Shown here in pieces: positions 60,649 to 64,000 of a DNA stretch of 64,000 nucleotides; position 1 is the first letter of the stretch; each line of letters begins with the position of its first letter. Made by a program: the position numbers and the translations under genes. The notes below the pieces were generated by a model. The model saw nothing but the letters and a program-made list of their open reading frames with translations, was not told the DNA's origin and ran no database searches. Source of the DNA: Actinoallomurus liliacearum (GTDB taxonomy: Bacteria; Actinomycetota; Actinomycetes; Streptosporangiales; Streptosporangiaceae); NCBI RefSeq assembly GCF_039542035.1, contig NZ_BAABHJ010000040.1, positions 248,001 through 312,000 of the forward strand. The letters are read 5' to 3'.

Positions 60649-60858
60649 TCAGAACGCGTCCAGTTCCTCCTCCTCGTCGAGGGCGTGCCCGTCGTCGCCG
60701 GAGTGCAGGTCCGGTTCACGGCCGAGGGCCGACGCGACCAGGCCGAGGAGGCCGCGGAAGAGCCCGGGCCGGTCGGCCTCCGGCGGAGCGGGCGGCCGGT
60801 CGGCTTCCGGTGCGTCGGGGTGCGGTCCTCTCGGGGCCGCGGCGGTCACGGTAACCAT
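60649..60858 (-). CDS. Small acidic protein preceding ECF sigma factor
   Basis: A 69-residue protein, Pro-rich first half (RGPHPDAPEADRPPAPPEAD), a short hydrophobic helix (LFRGLLGLVASALG) and an acidic end (DEEEELDAF). GGAGG-TGACG-ATG decides the start at 60858, a leader shared almost word for word with the sigma gene. Unknown function; likely member of the sigma regulon. Confidence 0.6.
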   Translation of the reverse strand: MVTVTAAAPRGPHPDAPEADRPPAPPEADRPGLFRGLLGLVASALGREPDLHSGDDGHALDEEEELDAF

Positions 60859-60885
60859 CGTCACCTCCGAAGTGCGTCACCCTGG

Positions 60886-60914
60886 AGACGCCTCCGGACC
60901 GCCGCGGCTATGCC
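60886..60914 (-). promoter_or_regulatory. ECF-type promoter copy 2
   Basis: Minus strand GGCATAGCC (60914-60906), 15 nt, CGTCT (60890-60886). The leader from here to the ATG (about 57 nt) is a diverged duplicate of that at 60555-60613, including the ACGCACTTCGGAGGTGACG segment. Confidence 0.65.
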
Positions 60915-60949
60915 ACCCGGATGATCTTTCCGGCCTCCGCGGCCGGTGA

Positions 60950-62236
60950 TCAGCGGGTCGCCGCTCGCGCTCCCGCGAGCATCGCCCGGGTGATCCGTTC
61001 GATGTCCTCGGCGGTGCAGACGTACGGCGGCATCGTGTAGATCAGGTTGCGGAAGGGCCGCAGCCACACGCCCTGCGCCATGACGGCGTCCTGGACGGTG
61101 CCGACGTCGACGGGGTCGGTCAGCTCGATCACTCCGATCGCGCCGAGCACCCGGACGTCGACGACCCCGGGCACGTCCCAGGCGGGCCGCAGGCCGGCCG
61201 TGAGCAGCTTCTCGATCCCGGCCACCTCGGCCCGCCAGTCGCGCTGCCGCAGCAGTTCGATCGACGCGATGGCGACGGCGCAGGCGAGCGGGTTGGCCAT
61301 GTACGTCGGGCCGTGCATCAGCGCGCCGGCCTCGCCGTCGCTGATGCCGCGGGCGACCCGGTCGGTGCACAGGGTGGCGGCCATGGTCAGGTAGCCGCCG
61401 GTGAGCGCCTTCCCAACGCACATGATGTCCGGGCTGATCCCGGCCCGTTCGCAGGCGAACAGCGTGCCGGTCCGGCCGAACCCGGTGGCGATCTCGTCGA
61501 GGATCAGCAGCACGTCGTGCCGGTCGGCGAGCTCACGCAGCAGGCGGACGTACGCCGGGTCGTAGAACCGCATGCCGCCCGCCCCCTGGACGACCGGTTC
61601 GACGATGATGGCGGCCAGCTCGTGGGCGTGGGCGGCGACGACGCTCTCCAGCTCCGCGGCGTACGTCGGCACGTACGCGGTCTCGTACGGTGCCGGGGGC
61701 ATGGGCGCGAAGACGTGGGCGGGCAGCAGGTCCGCGAACAGGTGGTGCATGCCGCCGACCGGGTCGCAGACCGCCATCGCGCCGAAGGTGTCGCCGTGGT
61801 ACCCGCCGCGCACGGTGCACAGCCGGGTCTTGCCCGTGCGGCCCCGCGACCGCTGGTACTGCAGGGCCATCTTGATCGCGACCTCGACGGAGACCGATCC
61901 CGAGTCGGCGAAGAACACCTTCGTGAGCGGCTCCGGCGTGCAGTCGACCAGCAGCTCCGCGAGGCGTACCGCCGGAGGGTGGGTGAGGCCGCCGAACATC
62001 ACGTGGGCCATCGCGGCGAGCTGCCGGGTGAGGGCCGCGTCGAGGACGGGGTGGGCGTACCCGTGGATCGCCGCCCACCACGACGACATCCCGTCGACCA
62101 GCTCCCGGCCGTCGGCGAGGGTCAGGCGTACGCCCTGCGCCGCGACGACCGGGTGCACCGGCGTCGTCGCCGGCATGGGGGCGTACGGGTGCCAGATGTG
62201 CTCCCGGTCGAACGCGAGGAGTTCCTCAGGGCCCAT
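60950..62236 (-). CDS. bioA: Adenosylmethionine-8-amino-7-oxononanoate aminotransferase
   Basis: A 428-residue class III aminotransferase: HIWHPYAPM, GMSSWWAAIHGYAHPVLDAA, GGYHGDTFGAM, LILDEIATGFGRTGTLFACE, PLP lysine in CVGKALTGGYLTMAATL, HGPTYMANPLACAVA. It converts KAPA to DAPA in biotin synthesis. Other bio genes are not in the window. ATG 62236 is the start closest to the conserved beginning. Confidence 0.93.
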   Translation of the reverse strand: MGPEELLAFDREHIWHPYAPMPATTPVHPVVAAQGVRLTLADGRELVDGMSSWWAAIHGYAHPVLDAALTRQLAAMAHVMFGGLTHPPAVRLAELLVDCTPEPLTKVFFADSGSVSVEVAIKMALQYQRSRGRTGKTRLCTVRGGYHGDTFGAMAVCDPVGGMHHLFADLLPAHVFAPMPPAPYETAYVPTYAAELESVVAAHAHELAAIIVEPVVQGAGGMRFYDPAYVRLLRELADRHDVLLILDEIATGFGRTGTLFACERAGISPDIMCVGKALTGGYLTMAATLCTDRVARGISDGEAGALMHGPTYMANPLACAVAIASIELLRQRDWRAEVAGIEKLLTAGLRPAWDVPGVVDVRVLGAIGVIELTDPVDVGTVQDAVMAQGVWLRPFRNLIYTMPPYVCTAEDIERITRAMLAGARAATR

Positions 62237-62278
62237 GCGGCCCAATGATCGCATCCGGAGCGGCTCCGCGCGGGGATC

Positions 62279-63709
62279 TCAGCCCTGCTCGCGAGCCCAC
62301 TCGCGGAGCGCCTCGGCCGCGGCCTCCTTGCCGATCGGACCGCGGTCGAGCCGCAGGTCGAGCAGGAACTTGTACGCCTTGCCGACGGCCGGGCCGGGCT
62401 GGATGCCGAGGATCTGCTGGATCTCGTTGCCGTCCAGTTCGGGCCGGATCTTGGAGAGCTCCTCCTGCTGCTGCAGGCGGGCGATCCGCGCCTCGAGCTG
62501 GTCGTACGTGCGGGCCAGCGCGGCGGCCTTGCGCCGGTTGCGGGTGGTGCAGTCGGCGCGGGTGAGCTTGTGCAGCCGCGGCAGCAGGTGCCCGGCGTCG
62601 CGGACGTAGCGGCGCACCGCCGAGTCGGTCCACTCGCCCGTGCCGTAGCCGTGGAAGCGCAGGTGCAGCTCGACGAGGCGGGAGACGTCGGCGACGACGT
62701 CCTTCGGGTACCGCAGCGCGGTGAGCCGACTCTTGGTCATCGCCGCGCCGACGACCTCGTGATGGTGGAAGGTCACGCGGCCGCCGTCGACGAACGAGCG
62801 CGTCTTCGGCTTGCCGATGTCATGCAGCAGCGCGGCCAGCCGCAGCACGAGGTCCGGGCCGTTCTCCTCCTGGGCGATCGCCTGCTCGAGCACGATCAGG
62901 GAATGCTCGTAGACGTCCTTGTGCCGGTGGTGCTCGTCGATCTCCAGCCGGAGCTTCGGGAGCTCGGGCAGCACCCGCTCGGCCAGGCCGGTGTCGACCA
63001 GCAGCGTGAGGCCGGCGCGCGGGTGGGCGCCGAGCAGCAGCTTGGACAGCTCGTCGCGGACCCGCTCTGCCGAGACGATCTCGATGCGGTCGGCCATCGC
63101 CTTCATCGCGGTCACGGTCTCGGGGGCGACGGTGAAGCCGAGCTGCGCGGCGAACCGCGCGGCGCGCATCATCCGCAGCGGGTCGTCGCCGAAGGAGTCC
63201 TCGGGGCGTCCGGGAGTCCGCATGACCTTCTGCCTCAGGTCCCGCAGGCCACCGAAGGGGTCCACGAACTCGTGCCCCGGCAGGCGCGCGGCCATGGCGT
63301 TCGCCGCGAAGTCGCGGCGGGCGAGGTCGCCCTCGAGGGAGGTGCCGTACGTCACCTCCGGCTTGCGCGAGTCGGGGTCGTAGGACTCGCTGCGGTACGT
63401 GGTGATCTCGAGCTGGTGGTCGCCCTTGCGCAGGCCGATCGTGCCGTACTCGATACCGATCGTCCAGACGGCGTCCGCCCAGCCCTCGACGATCTCCAGG
63501 ACCCGGTCGGGATGAGCGTCGGTGGCGAAGTCGAGGTCGTTGACCGGACGGCCGAGCAGGGCGTCGCGCACCGGACCGCCGACGAGGGCGAGCTGGTGCC
63601 CCGCGTCCGCGAAGCGCCGGCCGAGGTCGTCGGCGAGGGGCGTCACGCGCCGCAGCAGGTCTCGGACTGCCGCGTGCTGGTCGGAGGTCACGTCATGGTC
63701 GTTCGGCAC
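62279..63709 (-). CDS. cca: CCA tRNA nucleotidyltransferase
   Basis: About 476 residues: nucleotidyltransferase head LALVGGPVRDALLGRPVNDL with catalytic D-x-D in LDFATDAHP, RRDFAANAMA, DDPLRMMRAARFAAQLGF, and an HD domain (LAALLHDIGKPKTR). It adds or repairs the 3'-CCA end of tRNAs. GTG 63709 is chosen because TAGGCT lies 8 nt upstream; a longer frame begins at 63757. Confidence 0.94.
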   Translation of the reverse strand: MPNDHDVTSDQHAAVRDLLRRVTPLADDLGRRFADAGHQLALVGGPVRDALLGRPVNDLDFATDAHPDRVLEIVEGWADAVWTIGIEYGTIGLRKGDHQLEITTYRSESYDPDSRKPEVTYGTSLEGDLARRDFAANAMAARLPGHEFVDPFGGLRDLRQKVMRTPGRPEDSFGDDPLRMMRAARFAAQLGFTVAPETVTAMKAMADRIEIVSAERVRDELSKLLLGAHPRAGLTLLVDTGLAERVLPELPKLRLEIDEHHRHKDVYEHSLIVLEQAIAQEENGPDLVLRLAALLHDIGKPKTRSFVDGGRVTFHHHEVVGAAMTKSRLTALRYPKDVVADVSRLVELHLRFHGYGTGEWTDSAVRRYVRDAGHLLPRLHKLTRADCTTRNRRKAAALARTYDQLEARIARLQQQEELSKIRPELDGNEIQQILGIQPGPAVGKAYKFLLDLRLDRGPIGKEAAAEALREWAREQG

Positions 63710-63822
63710 GGCAATCGAGCCTAAGTCCTCGCACGTGGCGGGCAAAACGCGAATCACCGCGCGGGTGATCCGCTAACAGCCGGAAATCGGGGTAAATCTC
63801 CCGAACAGGCACGGAGACCACG

Positions 63823-64000
63823 ATGAAGGACGCACTTTCCATCCATCGGCTCCTGCTGGAGCGCCAGATGGCCCACGAGATCGTACGCCTGCCGAGACAC
63901 ATCGGCTCCGCGGACGATCTTCCCGAGGTGCTCGGCCTGCCGCCGTCCCGCTGCCTGTGCACACGGGTCTACCTCCCGTACGAACCCGGTCGCCTGTACA
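63823..64000 (+). CDS. YbaK-like aminoacyl-tRNA deacylase (partial)
   Basis: First 59 codons of a gene leaving the window: KDALSIHRLLLERQMAHEIV, RLPRHIGSADDLPEVLGLPP, CLCTRVYLPYEPGRLY. The layout matches YbaK/EbsC editing proteins, which hydrolyse mischarged tRNAs, a sensible neighbour for cca. Divergent from cca. Confidence 0.6.
   Translation, partial: MKDALSIHRLLLERQMAHEIVRLPRHIGSADDLPEVLGLPPSRCLCTRVYLPYEPGRLY

Noticed and set aside
1..64000. CRISPR arrays, tRNA or rRNA genes, known riboswitches, integrase/att sites
   Set aside because: No spaced identical repeats, cloverleaf, rRNA words, conserved aptamer cores or integrases were recognised on reading both strands.

Overview
This is high-GC actinobacterial DNA: G/C at nearly every third codon position, many GTG starts, mycothiol- and F420-type enzymes, ECF sigma factor, ino1, SsgA-free actinomycete gene style. 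The block from 31.3 to 50.9 kb (dnaB - rplI - rpsR - ssb - rpsF - GT87-type glycosyltransferase - penicillin-binding protein - DUF5318 - PadR - ino1) follows the order of the oriC-proximal Rv0058-Rv0046c block of Mycobacterium tuberculosis. The accessory genes fit a Streptosporangiales / Thermomonosporaceae-like soil actinomycete better than a mycobacterium; that placement is inference. A parS-like site (39.24 kb) and two clusters of DnaA-box-like sequences agree with an origin-proximal location.

Layout. 0.3-9.3 kb: PH-domain membrane protein, an XRE-TPR regulator, a DMT exporter with a B3/B4 protein, an XRE-cupin regulator, an aldo/keto reductase, a SnoaL-like protein, a sugar epimerase, an arginase-GNAT fusion, and a relative of the mycothiol nitroreductase Rv2466c. 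9.3-18.5 kb: an Otr(A)/Tet(M)-type ribosomal protection GTPase, a TipA-type thiopeptide-sensing MerR regulator with a clear internal start, a SnoaL/MarR divergent pair with a palindromic operator, remnants of a rearranged regulator locus, a secreted beta-sandwich protein, and a MerR regulator fused to a DNA sliding-clamp domain. 18.5-21.4 kb: MarR-controlled DHA2 exporter, a deazaflavin-oxidoreductase/hemerythrin fusion, a small secreted peptide.

21.5-25.7 kb holds a CHAT (caspase-like) protease cassette: small Cys-containing protein, membrane protein, TPR-CHAT protease, and a convergent small helical protein. This is the best candidate for a poorly described system. 25.9-31.2 kb is a NarL-type two-component system divergent from a MacB/FtsX-type ABC transporter. 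31.3-33.9 kb is dnaB with a LAGLIDADG intein and, separately, a patch of foreign codon usage exactly over the Walker A motif.

34.2-38.2 kb: MATE exporter, TetR regulator divergent from a class A flavin monooxygenase with three operator copies between them. 38.4-51 kb: amidase, core replication/ribosome genes, endonuclease-IV-like protein, barstar, mannosyltransferases, PBP, PadR and ino1. 51.4-57.5 kb: complete oligopeptide ABC transporter in the order substrate protein-D-F-C-B. 57.5-64 kb: MFS transporter, ECF sigma factor with a membrane WD40/TolB-like partner and a duplicated promoter, bioA, CCA-adding enzyme, and the start of a YbaK-type deacylase.

Many genes start 6-8 nt after a TANNNT hexamer with no Shine-Dalgarno sequence, which suggests leaderless transcripts. 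No tRNA, rRNA, CRISPR array or intact insertion sequence was seen.
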